DNA of 64,000 nt, from NCBI GenBank assembly GCA_020226215.1, contig CM035235.1:48017511-48081510 (forward strand), given 5' to 3'. Below the pieces are notes generated by a model. That model was given only the letters and a program-made list of their open reading frames with translations, made no database searches and was not told the DNA's origin. Shown here piece after piece: positions 40,191 through 51,684 of this stretch; within the stretch, counting starts at the first letter, position 1; each line of letters starts with the position of its first letter. A program made the position numbers and the translations under genes. The stretch comes from Sindora glabra. Taxonomy: Eukaryota; Streptophyta; Magnoliopsida; Fabales; Fabaceae.

Positions 40191-43100
40191 ATAATTAATT
40201 ACATTCTCTATCTTTAATTTAATTATCAAATGGAAAGTCATTATTTACACAAGAAGTAAGTTAACGCAAGATGTTAAGCTTCTCCACAGGTAAATTCTTT
40301 GATGGATTTTTTAAAACTTGTATAGAAAATTGTTTGGTTAATAGTATGAACTAAAAATCTTTGTAACAATTTCTTCTTATTTAAGAGAGATAAGTAAATA
40401 AGTTCTGCTAAATTTGTACTCAACAAAATAGCATATTCATATGCTATTTTATTAAAAGCTACAGTTTTTATATAATTTTTTTAAATAAGTAATATTTTAG
40501 TGGTGCAATAACATCAATATTATTTTTGAAACTTTCCTTAATCATATTTTATGTTTGGGGGAGATTATTATGCTCTGGTGGGGGCCAAATGTATTTGATT
40601 AGCGAATAAAGTTATGTGATTTTATAAAAAAAATTATGAATTTTATATGTATAATTCCATTCCATATACTTATGTCATATGAAAAAAGTTTTGTACAACT
40701 ATTTACATAAAATTTATGACCTCTCCATAAATTTTTATAATTTTATTCATAAATCTTATAATTAGGACGGATTTACCTCCACTTTACTGATGCATAATAA
40801 ACTTGGCCTTTATGTTTAAATTTAAAATTTTTTATGTATTACGTAACCTACTACTTGTACAGTTAAAAAACGATTTAGTGGAAAAAAACAAGAAAATCTA
40901 AGTGTTGGGATTCTTTTAAATGAGAATATTTTAAAATCGAAATAATACGATGAATTGAAATTATCATATTAAATTATTAATTTTTAATTATTTATTTTAT
41001 AATAAATATAATTAAATAATTTTAATTTAATAATTTTTAAAATTATTTTACCATCTCACGTTTTAAAATTTTAAGATACCGTAAAATTCACCGGAACGGT
41101 TGTAAGGTGGGTTTTGGCCATATTATTATTTCTCGGTAATGGGTTTTGGTCATACTTTGTTTGTTGCACAAACTAATTTTCAAAGTCTTAAGCTTTCACT
41201 TTAAAAAGTAAAACACATGCACCACATGATTCTTGTCAAACCCTAATCCCATTGGTTGAAAGCAGCTTGGCACGTGAACCCTTTTACAATTCAAAATGTC
41301 CATATCAAATTGCGTCATTGCGCGTTTCAACAGGACCACTAGATTGAGATTAAGAATTTAAGATACCGTCAATTTATTTTCAGATATTTTAGTTTCTGTT
41401 TTTTTTTTTTTGAAGTATTACACACTTTATTATTCATTTTTATTTTTGGTAATTTTATTATAAAATATATAGAGGTCAATAAGTTTCATTAAAAAATTAA
41501 GCATAATAATAATTAGGTATGTATTTAAAATTTTACAAATTTTATGGAAAATTGACATAAAAATTATGATTTTATATTTAAAATTTTCACTAGAAACTGT
41601 AATTTTGTATGAATTTCATGTATAATAATTATATAAAAGTTGTGATTCCATTAATCAAAGTTCTATATAAAAGTTACCGTAAAATGATTGATCTAAGAGT
41701 ATTAGATAATTACTTCATTCTAAAATTTTAAATTTGATGTTAAAAAATTTTAATTCATGATTAATAAAGGGCATGAAAGACCTTTGGGATAACTAACGTT
41801 TTGATAGAATTATAACGATGAATTCATCTTTTAAATAATAAATGTAACCTAAATCATAACTTAAATCAAATATTATGGAACACTCTTTCTTTGTTGTGTA
41901 AAAATAAATTTCTTTATTGTATAAAGATTACAAATTTTAATTTAAAAATGTTGCCAAATGTACGAGAAATTATTAGAATAGTATAAAATTTTCTAATATC
42001 TACCAAAATATAAGTGAAAATTTAAATATTCTTTTTTTTCAATAAAGTTGTACAATGAAAATTGAAACCTAAATCCACCAAATTGGGAAGTCCTCATTAT
42101 TTTTGCATAATGGTGGTTGGGTTCTTCATTTATTTCACTTATTGTCTTGGAAATTTAGGCTCACTTTTTTCTTTTTTACTGCTTTTAGCCTTACCGTCTT
42201 TTGTGCTTAAGTTAGAGATACCTCATACCCATCATCAAAAGGGGAAATAAAATATATCGAAGGAACGGCTTAGAACATGAGATTAGCATCTTCACTTTTT
42301 TATGCTTTTCACGTTCATCAAAGGAAGGCATCGTTTGGATGCTGAGGTAATGAGGTGAAAAATAAAATACCAATGCTACCTTCGCTTCTTTTATTCTTAT
42401 TCTCTTACTCCCATAGTTTCATAAAAAAATATTAAATTTTACTTTGAATCCCACCACATGCCAAAAACTCCTGTGCGAATTGAATGCGAGTTAAACACTT
42501 TTCTAGGGGAAATAAAAAAATAGCGAAAATAAATCGTACATTAAATTTCTTTACGCTTCGATCACTTATAGCTTAGATCAATTTTGGCTGTTATTGATCT
42601 CAAGAGATTAGGTAGTTTATAAGTACCAGTATAAATCTTTAAGAAGGATGATATGTTTTAATTTCAAAATAAAACAACCTATTCTATTTCTAGAGTTTTG
42701 AAAAGAAAAAAAATCCTTTTACATCTAATGCGGTTAAGTGGTTTCATGAGACCAAACTTGCTAGTTGCTGGCCTTGCTTTCATCTATAGGATTTTATTTT
42801 TATACTCTCTAGTGTAAGAAAAGAATTGTAACTCTTTTTATAAAAATTGTTATTTTTTGTATAAAATTTATAATTTTTAATAAAAAATTTTAAGTGTTTT
42901 AAGATACGAGATTGCAAGTCTTTTATAAAAATCTTGCAATTTTTTATAAATGATCATGTTCTTACAATACAAAATTATTTAAATTTTATAAAAAAAATTC
43001 TTAAACTTGTGTTAAAAAAATTATAAAATTTTATGAAAAGCTTGCTAAGTAGTTAGAGGTTTCACCCAAGGTAATCCCTTATTTCTACCCACTTTTTGAC

Positions 43101-44382
43101 TTGTAGATGAGCCAAACAAGAAATGCAAAAAGGTAAACAATTCTCCGAGCAAGCATGATTCTTGCTTCTATCATTGCAGATCCAATTTGATGTCACCATT
43201 ATAACAGTTGGATGAGCTGAAATGATTGTAACAAGAGACATGCGCTTCTGGTCTCTTTCATGGAATGAAGAAATAAATATATATATATCGATGACCCAAT
43301 TTTTTTCCCATCAGGAAACTGATTTTTTTTATTTTTACTAGAAATATTACTTTCCCTTCTTTTCTTTCTGCACAGATATATATTTTGAATGAAATAAATC
43401 TTACCTATTTTACAATAGATTGAAGTAATTTTGCTCTAATTTTGCTATACGTGTAAGTAAAGTCTTCTTGACTCGAATTCTTACCCTGTATCAAGACCAT
43501 CGAGCTCCACATAATTGAGAAAGAGTCCTCACGCAGACTGTGGAGACAGGAAGAGACAGAAACACCATAGAAGTCAGCAAAAGCCTTTGACAAAGTAGTC
43601 TGAAACCGCGTATACCACAACCTCAAAGTTCAAAAGGTAGACCAGGTAAAAATGCCTCACCAGGTCAAGAACAAGTTCAACGAATAATTTATGCTACTTG
43701 TAGAGTGTGTACGAATTCTACATTTCACATAAATCTCACATTCCCTTCACATGTGGGAGGGCCAGTGCGGAGACTTGCTATTTGTGAGAAGTTTCACTCT
43801 TGGAAATTATTTCCGTCCAGACAGGTAAAAAGCATAGAGAAATGAGCTTGAATGTTATGAAAAAAAACCTCAATCCAGGAGTGCAATTGCATGATGCAAT
43901 CTAATAGCCTGTGGACCCATAATTATGTGAACGCTGCAATAAGGTTCGGCAGTGAGTTTAAAGTGTTCCCGGACTAAGTGTTTCCAAATCAATGTCCGTA
44001 GGAGATCTCGAATGTAATCAAATTCACCAAAACAGAGACGAAAATTCTAATATCTTTACTCTTGTGCACAAAAACTTCGCAGATTACAAGAAAGGAGAAG
44101 AATTTGAGATACTAGGATTAAATAAAGAAACAGGCCTGTAACATTGGCAAAGTTGGTTAAATCTAAACAAAATAATTCTCCATAAAGGCATACTTCTTAC
44201 AATAAACTGTGTATACTATAAACAAAGCATTAAAATTTGCTGCCCTAAATGGTTAATAGGAGCTATTATTCTACTCCTAATTCCCACTGCAGTATAACAA
44301 AACTTCTCAGGAGGCTTTGGTTCTAATACTATCAAGGCCTACAGCTAAGAAGGACCTTGTTAATTCTGCAGTGTCCCCCTTA
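40191..44382. other. spacer upstream and downstream of possible regulatory patches
   Basis: No gene is supported. About 41060-41350 is GC-richer and carries CACGTG (near 41272) and CATTGG. About 43060-44380 is also less AT-rich and lies next to the 3' end of the bHLH gene, so part of it is probably its 3' UTR and part may be a non-coding transcript. A 73-codon open frame at 43405-43626 on the minus strand has no recognisable domain. Confidence 0.45.
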
Positions 44383-46251
44383 CTAACCAACTGATGACAA
44401 TGGTTGTAAGGATTTGGATTCTCGGGAAAATGCCGCGAACAACTTCTCCTTCGTCACTTGTTCGGATCCTTGTTGAGATTTTACCACAAATGTATGCATA
44501 ACAGCATTATTTGCAGCAGCAAGTTTTGAATCGACTACGCTGATTTGCGCCTCTTTGAATGCTTGGATTACTCCGGACACCGGGTGAGTATCAATAGGGC
44601 AGCTTACCTTCACAATCACCTCATCTTGAGAAGCCTGAATATCCACTTCATGAGCTGGATTCTGATTTTGTGCCTTTGAGTCTGCCTCCAAAGCTGATGA
44701 GGTACCTAAGAATCTCTCCCTCTCGGCCTCCATGTTCCTGAGCTTTGCCTGAAGCTCGTTAATATAAGAAATGGCATCTCCGAGAAGAGAGGCCTTGTCC
44801 ATCTTGGAGATATTAGGCACAACAGACCTTAGTGCATAGAAACGCTGGTTTAGCTTCTCCCGCCTTTGCCTCTCCGCCTCCACATGATTGAGAGGCTCTT
44901 CCCTTCCATTGGCAGGCTTCCTTCCCCGTTTCCTGGGCCTCCTCTCATCACTCAGCCCTGCCTGCTCTTCCTTACATGAAGCCTCAGCATCGGAAAGCTC
45001 CGATTCCATGCTGATTGGTCTCACACCAGGCCTCGAAGTGGCTCCCGAGAAATCAATCTGCATCTGCACTGGCCTCGGCGGCTGATAGTTATTGTTAACC
45101 CTAAAATCCTGCCTAATCCCATTAACCAACTCATGCACATTGTTTGCTGGAGGCCTAGCAGCAAAAATCTCTCCAGGATTAGCCAGTCTCACAACCTGAC
45201 TAGCTGCCAAAGTTTGACCATGAAAACCATTTCTAGCATTCGGAAAACTGATTTCATTGCCATTGGGATGGCCTCCGGATGATGACCTCTCCTCCATCTT
45301 CCTTACAGCAAGTTTCTCGCGAAATCGGGGTTGAGCCGGATTTACAGAACTCAATTCTTGCCCGAAAATCTTCGGAACTGATTCTACAACTTTATCACCA
45401 CCACCACCGCTACCAAGGGCCAAACCAGGAAAAACACCATTTTTTTCATCTTTGTTGTTGTCATTCGCCAGGGGCAATGTTGAAATTGGCTTGGAAAAGC
45501 CAGGAAATGGGGAGTTAATTGAAAACAAGGATTTTATAGCCTGCAGCAATTCTAAACTCTCAGCCACCATTCTCACAGAACCCAATTCCACAACTCCCAT
45601 ATCAGTAGGCACCAAAACAATAGTCTGAATTCCAGCCGATTTGGCCAAAAACGACCTAACGCAGTACTCAGAGCGAGATTTCGAAGCATCAGAAAGCCAC
45701 AAATGTTTCCCTGATGCCCAACACTTACCCGGTCCGCCATGGCCGCGAGGGAAGGAGAAGTACATGGAAGCCAGGAAGAACATCTCCGTATCAGTAACTC
45801 TATCGAGTTTGAAAAAGTAGTTGTCTTCGTCGGAACCGCCAAACGACATGTGAAGTTTCTGAAGAACCCTTTTTCTCAGCCTTTGCTGGGTCTCGTCTTC
45901 CAGGCGAAGGCCGAAAAACCCTCTGGCGGCTCCGCCACAAACTTCTTCTCCTTCCTTAGGCTCTCTGCAACAACCGTCGCCCCAGCCCAGAACCCAGTCG
46001 CCGGATTTCGAGTGGGAAATTTGCCAGAAAATTGCGTAGTTCCAGCTGAAATTAGATATGTTTGGGCGGTCCACGAGATCCGAGAGCTTGTTCTGGAGAT
46101 TTTCATGGCTTCCGACGGCCATTAAAAGAGTCTCATTTGAAACCGAGTTGGTAATTAAGTAATCAAAAGCTTGGGAGCCAAGAACAGCGGCAACCATGGC
46201 TTTGTCTTCTTCGTTCCACAACCCAGAAGCTAAGCCCACCTCAATCTTCAT
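44383..46251 (-). CDS. BHLH13: bHLH13/JAM2-type MYC transcription factor
   Basis: Proteins of this subgroup (IIId) bind G-box DNA and act mostly as repressors of jasmonate responses, competing with MYC2 and interacting with JAZ proteins. The gene has one uninterrupted exon of 622 codons. The N-terminal bHLH-MYC_N domain (about 11-240) includes LWNEEDKAMVAAVLG, NFSWNYAIFWQISHSKSGDW, VTDTEMFFLASMYFSFPRG and FLAKSAGIQTIVLVPTDMG. A basic patch RPRKRGRKPANGR precedes the bHLH domain (about 455-505). There HVEAERQRR carries the His-Glu-Arg set for G-box contact, and KMDKASLLGDAISYINEL forms helix 2. An ACT-like C-terminal region follows to the end. The ATG at 46251 (MKIEVG) matches relatives as I remember them; the frame is open four codons further upstream but has no ATG there. 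Closest remembered match is Arabidopsis bHLH13 (At1g01260); BHLH3 or BHLH17 paralogues are less likely. The gene looks intact. Confidence 0.93.
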   Translation of the reverse strand: MKIEVGLASGLWNEEDKAMVAAVLGSQAFDYLITNSVSNETLLMAVGSHENLQNKLSDLVDRPNISNFSWNYAIFWQISHSKSGDWVLGWGDGCCREPKEGEEVCGGAARGFFGLRLEDETQQRLRKRVLQKLHMSFGGSDEDNYFFKLDRVTDTEMFFLASMYFSFPRGHGGPGKCWASGKHLWLSDASKSRSEYCVRSFLAKSAGIQTIVLVPTDMGVVELGSVRMVAESLELLQAIKSLFSINSPFPGFSKPISTLPLANDNNKDEKNGVFPGLALGSGGGGDKVVESVPKIFGQELSSVNPAQPRFREKLAVRKMEERSSSGGHPNGNEISFPNARNGFHGQTLAASQVVRLANPGEIFAARPPANNVHELVNGIRQDFRVNNNYQPPRPVQMQIDFSGATSRPGVRPISMESELSDAEASCKEEQAGLSDERRPRKRGRKPANGREEPLNHVEAERQRREKLNQRFYALRSVVPNISKMDKASLLGDAISYINELQAKLRNMEAERERFLGTSSALEADSKAQNQNPAHEVDIQASQDEVIVKVSCPIDTHPVSGVIQAFKEAQISVVDSKLAAANNAVMHTFVVKSQQGSEQVTKEKLFAAFSRESKSLQPLSSVG

Positions 46252-47035
46252 CTCCAATATCAAAAATAAAAAAACAACCAGGAATAGAAAATAAAAAATT
46301 TTCAGAATTTCGCCGTTTTGATCGAATCTCGACCCTTATGAACCCGAACAATAGGAGAAAATGAAGATTTCCTCCGTTTCCATCAAACCAAATCCAGAAC
46401 CCCACATAAAGGCATGCAACGACAACGCCACCAATCAGCAACAAATTTCAGATCTTAACAATTTGAAGAAAGAAAAAAAACGAGAACGCGGATTCACGCA
46501 GGAAAAACAGAGCAAGGTAAGTGGGAAGAAGAGGCTCGTGAGAACATAGTGACAACAACAGTGCCTGGCAACAAAAACATAAACATTCAGAGAATAACTG
46601 ACGGTCCAAGAAAGCAAATAGAAGGTTTCTCGGAGGAAGAACAATCTGGGATTTTACGAATCAAAACGAGAGAGAAATCAAAAAGGCTTTTTTCTATTTT
46701 TTCTTTTCCTTCTTCCTTAATACCAAAGTGCAAGAATGGCGAGTGTGAAATTTGAAGAAAGAGTCCGAGACAAAAACGAAAACAAATGAGACCTGCGGCT
46801 TTTCGCTCTCTCTCCATTCTAACTTGTAACTGCAAATAATGAAACCGTAGTTGAGTCAAAACAAGGGTTAAAAACCAACCATGGTTACTGGTTGGATGTT
46901 GAGAAGTAGTCGGCAACGATTGTGTTGGTTTTTGTTCTTTTCCCCCTCTCATATGTTGAAAGCTGCCCAAATAGAAACACCTGAATTATTATTTTTAAAT
47001 ATATATTTTTTTACTTGTATCAGGAAAATTACCGT
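46252..47035 (-). other. 5' leader region of the bHLH gene
   Basis: About 750 bp between the start codon and the probable TATA box is less AT-rich than the surrounding DNA and carries pyrimidine- and purine-rich tracts typical of plant 5' UTRs. It holds several short open frames on both strands. A leader intron is possible but not resolved. Confidence 0.45.
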
Positions 47036-47044
47036 TTTTATATA
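47036..47044 (-). promoter_or_regulatory. candidate TATA box of the bHLH gene
   Basis: On the minus strand this reads TATATAAAA inside CTATATAAAAACGG, at the edge between the GC-richer leader and AT-rich spacer. It would imply a long leader of about 750 nt. Confidence 0.35.
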
Positions 47045-47307
47045 GCCAGGGAGAAAAAATTTTCTATTTATTTATATACAAATTAAAGGGATGGTTACTT
47101 GAAGTTTAAGTGAAACATTAAATAAATTCGTAATACTCGTGTCGAATAGTAAGCACACAACAATAACTTACACACAAGTACTACTTCATGTGACTCGCAG
47201 GTGCGAATCTATAAATTTCTGTGGGCAAATTTATTAAAATATAAAAAATCAGTGGGTAACTGACTTATTATTAGTTTAATTATAATTTTGATGTTTAATA
47301 CAGGAAA

Positions 47308-47460
47308 AATGTTATAAATTTAAAAATAAATTTTTATATTTTTATATTTTTATATTTATTAAATTAAATTTTAAAAATTCATTTTATTATTTCATTTTTA
47401 TTAATAATTTTTTGTTTATATTTAATTTTAAAATTTATTTTTAACATATATAATATTATT
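47308..47460. mobile_element. MITE-like element, AATGTTATA-type ends
   Basis: Inverted ends AAATGTTATAAATTTAAAAA and the reverse of TTTTTAACATATATAATATT bound about 150 bp of AT-rich DNA. The ends loosely resemble those at 29082 and 51519. Confidence 0.4.
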
Positions 47461-48384
47461 GAACCAAAAATTAGCCGTATTTGACTCTTGTATAATATTT
47501 TAATTTAATTTCAGTAATATATATTGAATTATGTCAGATTTATATTAGTAATTTTTATTAAATTAAGGGTTTAAATTTGATGTTAGTGTAAAATAATTTT
47601 ATATTATCATTTATTTATACATTATAATATTAATAAAAAATATTAAAATTTTTTATTATTAATTAAAATGATTAACTATTGATTTTTTAATGATATATAA
47701 TTTTTATTGACTAATAATATAAATAATAATACATATAATAAATTAAATTTAAACTCTTAAATTAAAATAAAAACCTTAACAATTAGTATAATGTGACTCG
47801 CTAATTTTTTCCGTTACCGTCGTCAAGATGGATTAATTATGACTTTCAACATTTAATTTGATAGTATGGAAATTTTAATATGGTCCACGTTATGTATTGA
47901 ATAGATTAAAATAAAATATTATATTAAAGAAAATAAAATACAATAAGTTGATATATTGAGAAAATTATAATTATAATTAAACATTTATTATTTAGAGTTA
48001 GTCAACGGTTAGGTTTACTGCGTCCACAAATTAATCCTTACCGATTGATCATGAAAAAATTTGATTGCTCTATGAGTTATCGGATTTAAAATTTTATTTT
48101 AATTTTAAAAATGTTTGATTTATATTAATTTTAATTTTAAATTAAAATTTGCATTAATTTCATTTTTAAAATTTTAAATGTAAATAAAGTTTTAATCTCT
48201 TATAAAAATTAAATTAATAAAAAATAAAATTAATATAAATCCAAGAGTTTTAGCTTTCAACCTGTTATGCGTGGGTCCCTGACGTGGGCCGAGCTGTACC
48301 AGGTCCGCTTTGCACATAATCAGAGCTGAACTGAACTACAGGGTTTCTTCTGCAGACAATTTACATAATACTTAAAATTTTAAA
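47461..48384. other. AT-rich spacer
   Basis: No supported gene. A GC-richer patch near 48255-48345 contains GGGTCC and GGGCCG but is too short to interpret. Confidence 0.45.
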
Positions 48385-48602
48385 TTTTGCTTATTTTATT
48401 AGAAAGTACTCTTAGAAAAAAAATATTATTTACATGTAATTTAATGAAAAAGTAATATATTACTTATGTTTATGATTTAAAATTATAATAAATAAATTTA
48501 TTTTTATAAATTTTTTATATTTAATATTAAATAAATAAAATATTTTCTCTCATCCTTTCATTATTACTGTACATTATATAAAGTATTTTTTTGTCAAAAC
48601 AA
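48385..48602. mobile_element. MITE-like element, GGAAAATATTTT-type, copy 2
   Basis: About 220 bp related to 33981-34178 and 59191-59436, sharing the central AATATTAAATAAATAAAATA block and ending TTTTTTTGTC. Confidence 0.45.
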
Positions 48603-51518
48603 TGAAATTTTAATATTACTTTTATATGATTTTTTAAAATTTTATTATTTTATTTTATAAAAATCAATTGCAAAGTATATTTCAAAATATTTTATGAAAT
48701 AAAAATAAAATTTAAATTAATAAATAATATACTTAATAAAAATTATATAAAAATATTATTAAATTTTCAGTACTAATATATAATTTTTTTCTGCACCAAA
48801 ACAGATCTAAGTTTGGGAGGTTTTGGCCTTGCCTGCGGAGTATCGAATCCATCTGCGAATTCTCGTTTGCTCGTAGATGGGTTGAATAGATTCCTTAACT
48901 TTTGATTCTGGTTTGTCTTTCTGAATCACTGACCTAAATTACTTTAGGCATATATTTAAATAGACCTATATTTAAATAAACCTATTTCACAATTTTTTAT
49001 TTGTTTTAACAACTCTATCTGTTGAAGAGTTATTCGTTTATTTTATAATTGTCTCAATAAATTATTATAATAAGAGAAAAGAGGACCTTTGGCTAAATTA
49101 ACATTCTTAATGTAGAAACAAGTTGCAGTATGATTCGAGACAAGATATTGGAAACAATGAATCTATGTTGGAAAATTGAAAACTCTCTCCCTTTCTGTAG
49201 ATAAATTTATTTTGAAATTAAATTTTAAATTTTTTATATTTATTAAATTAAATATTATAACTTATTCCTCTCATTTTGTATTTAATAATGCTCTTAATTT
49301 ATATTTAAAATTTAATTTTATATCTCATTTTCTGATATATATATATTTATAACATTATTGTACTTATAAATTAATTTTCTACCAATATGGAAAATGACTA
49401 AACTTAAATAAAGTTTTTTAGATACTTTGAGTTTCTTTAATCAAATTATAATAGATGTATTAATTGTCTCATTTAAAAAAATAATATGCATATATTTAAA
49501 AAAAATTACCCAAATTTTACTGTATGGAAAATGATTTGTCGGTTCTTCTATATGCTTTGGAATTAAGTATTTTTTTTACCCTTTATTTTATTTTTTGGGT
49601 TTTTCGAAACGATTTTAGGCCAATCAACATTGCATTACATAAACATGGAGTTTTTTATTTTTAATTTCTTTCTTCAAATTTCTGTAATCTTCTTTTTTTA
49701 TTTTTCTGCAATTATTATTATTTTTTTTTGAAAAATGAATCAAATATACAGTTTTCTTCTATTCCGGTTTCTTGGAAAATATAGGATATTACTTCAACAA
49801 ATGGTATCGTTGATATAAGAATATACGAACAAACATTCTATTTGAATTTATCTCGAGGTTGACATGAAAGATCTTCAAGTGAGTTAGAAAAGTCATTTTT
49901 CCCTGGGTCATTTTATAATTAATTTGGGTTAAAAAATATAAAAAATAAAACATATATACTTAATATATTAGATTTACAATTGCAAATATAATTCATCTAG
50001 GAAATTTTAAATAATGGATATGTGTGACTTTACCTTCTATATTAATTAAAAAAATCATTCTTTTCAAACGATACAATTCACGAACAGTTGATCATTATCA
50101 AATTATTAGTATCTTCTAGTAAAAGTGATAATTTATTTAATATATATATATATAAGATTTTGTATTTAAATCTCATGATGAAGTACAAAACTTCTAAAAT
50201 AACATGGAGTATAATTATATTATTAAAATTTTGACAGCTATTGCTAGTTAATAAATAAGAAATTTTCATTCATTAAAAAATGTGGTAAAAGAAATCATTA
50301 TATCATTACTCTAATTGTCAGTTACCCCTAAATGATACATTATAGGTTGTTTATTATTTGTCACATTTAATTAAATTTTTAAAAAATAATTTTATTTATT
50401 TATTTTAATCAATTTTTCAAAATTATCCTTTAATTCTCTCTACTCTTATGTATCTTCAAATTTTTTATCAGCATCTGAATTTGATTATGCCAATGCAACT
50501 TGTTGAGAATAGAGAGATGATTACATTAATATTTTATATATAATATTCAAGAGAGTTAAAAATTGAAAAAGAAATGTAAAACATTTATTGATGAAAAGAA
50601 TGGTAAAATTAAAAATTAATAAATATTTTTCATTTATTGTTGTTTTTAATTTTTAAAAGAATTTTTAAAATAATATTAATTAAGAATAATTATAATATAT
50701 TTATAATGCATTTAAAAATTAAATTTTTAATTAATACTATCCATATGATTTTCTTAAAAATTAAAAATAATAATAAATAAATAATATTTACTGATCCTTA
50801 AGCATAATTCATAAGACTACGGTTAGTATTTCCCAAATAATAATGACAACGAGGCTCCATCTAGATGATCTTGATATGTTAAGTGTTTTTGTCTCACACG
50901 TGGTGATGTAAAGAATGTCTTATATAATGTTCTTGAGGGATTTATGGATTAATGGCTAATTGTTAAGTTTTATGCCTTGTCACTTTCATGTTTAAATTTC
51001 AATAAGAACATAGGAGTAATTAAGTAGTTTATATAAAGAAAATAGGTCATGTTAGTTGTGTATTAAATAGACCAAAAACGAAACATGAATTTTCAAATTA
51101 AAAAAAGACATTTGGAGAAAAATAATGTAAATAACATAATTAAAAAAGAAATAATGTACAAATAGTCCAAAATTCAGATGAAAATTGAAAAAAAAAATAG
51201 TTACCATGCTATGATTACTAGTATCATTTAAATTTCAGAGATCTATCTTGTTCGTACGAGCAATGAATTTTCATATTCATTATTTTATATTTTTCTATTT
51301 TATTTAAGTAAGGTTCACAATTTTTTATACAATGATCTCACGCAAATACAAAATGTTCTTGTACATATTCAAGTTTAACTTGTACAAATTCGGAATACGA
51401 GCATGTCAATTAATTTAATATGTGTTAAATTAAATTTATTCAAATTGATACTTATTTTTTATATACGGTAAGAACTTGACATATGAATCAAAATTATCAT
51501 TTCTAAATATATTTAGAG
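48603..51518. other. AT-rich spacer
   Basis: No supported gene. The short open frame at 50078-50269 on the minus strand lies in sequence of random appearance. Confidence 0.5.
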
Positions 51519-51684
51519 TAATGCTATATATAATAAAAATAACATTTAAAATTATATTTCAAATGTAAATCAATAATTTTTAATAAATAAAAGATGATGT
51601 GGTAATTTATGAAGATCAATTTAATTGATATAAAAAATTAAAATTTAATTTTGAATTTCATTCTTGTTTTTTATAGCATTTTTT
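51519..51684. mobile_element. MITE-like element, AATGCTATA-type ends
   Basis: The left end TAATGCTATATATAAT and the reverse of the right end, TAAAAAATGCTATAAA, form a short imperfect inverted repeat around AT-rich non-coding DNA. Confidence 0.5.

Noticed and set aside
45573..46125. Open frames of 89 to 128 codons overlapping the bHLH gene in other frames
   Set aside because: They lie opposite or out of frame with a strongly conserved coding exon and have no recognisable domain.
46587..46970. 127-codon minus-strand frame upstream of the bHLH gene
   Set aside because: It lies in the likely 5' leader, has low-complexity composition and no family resemblance.
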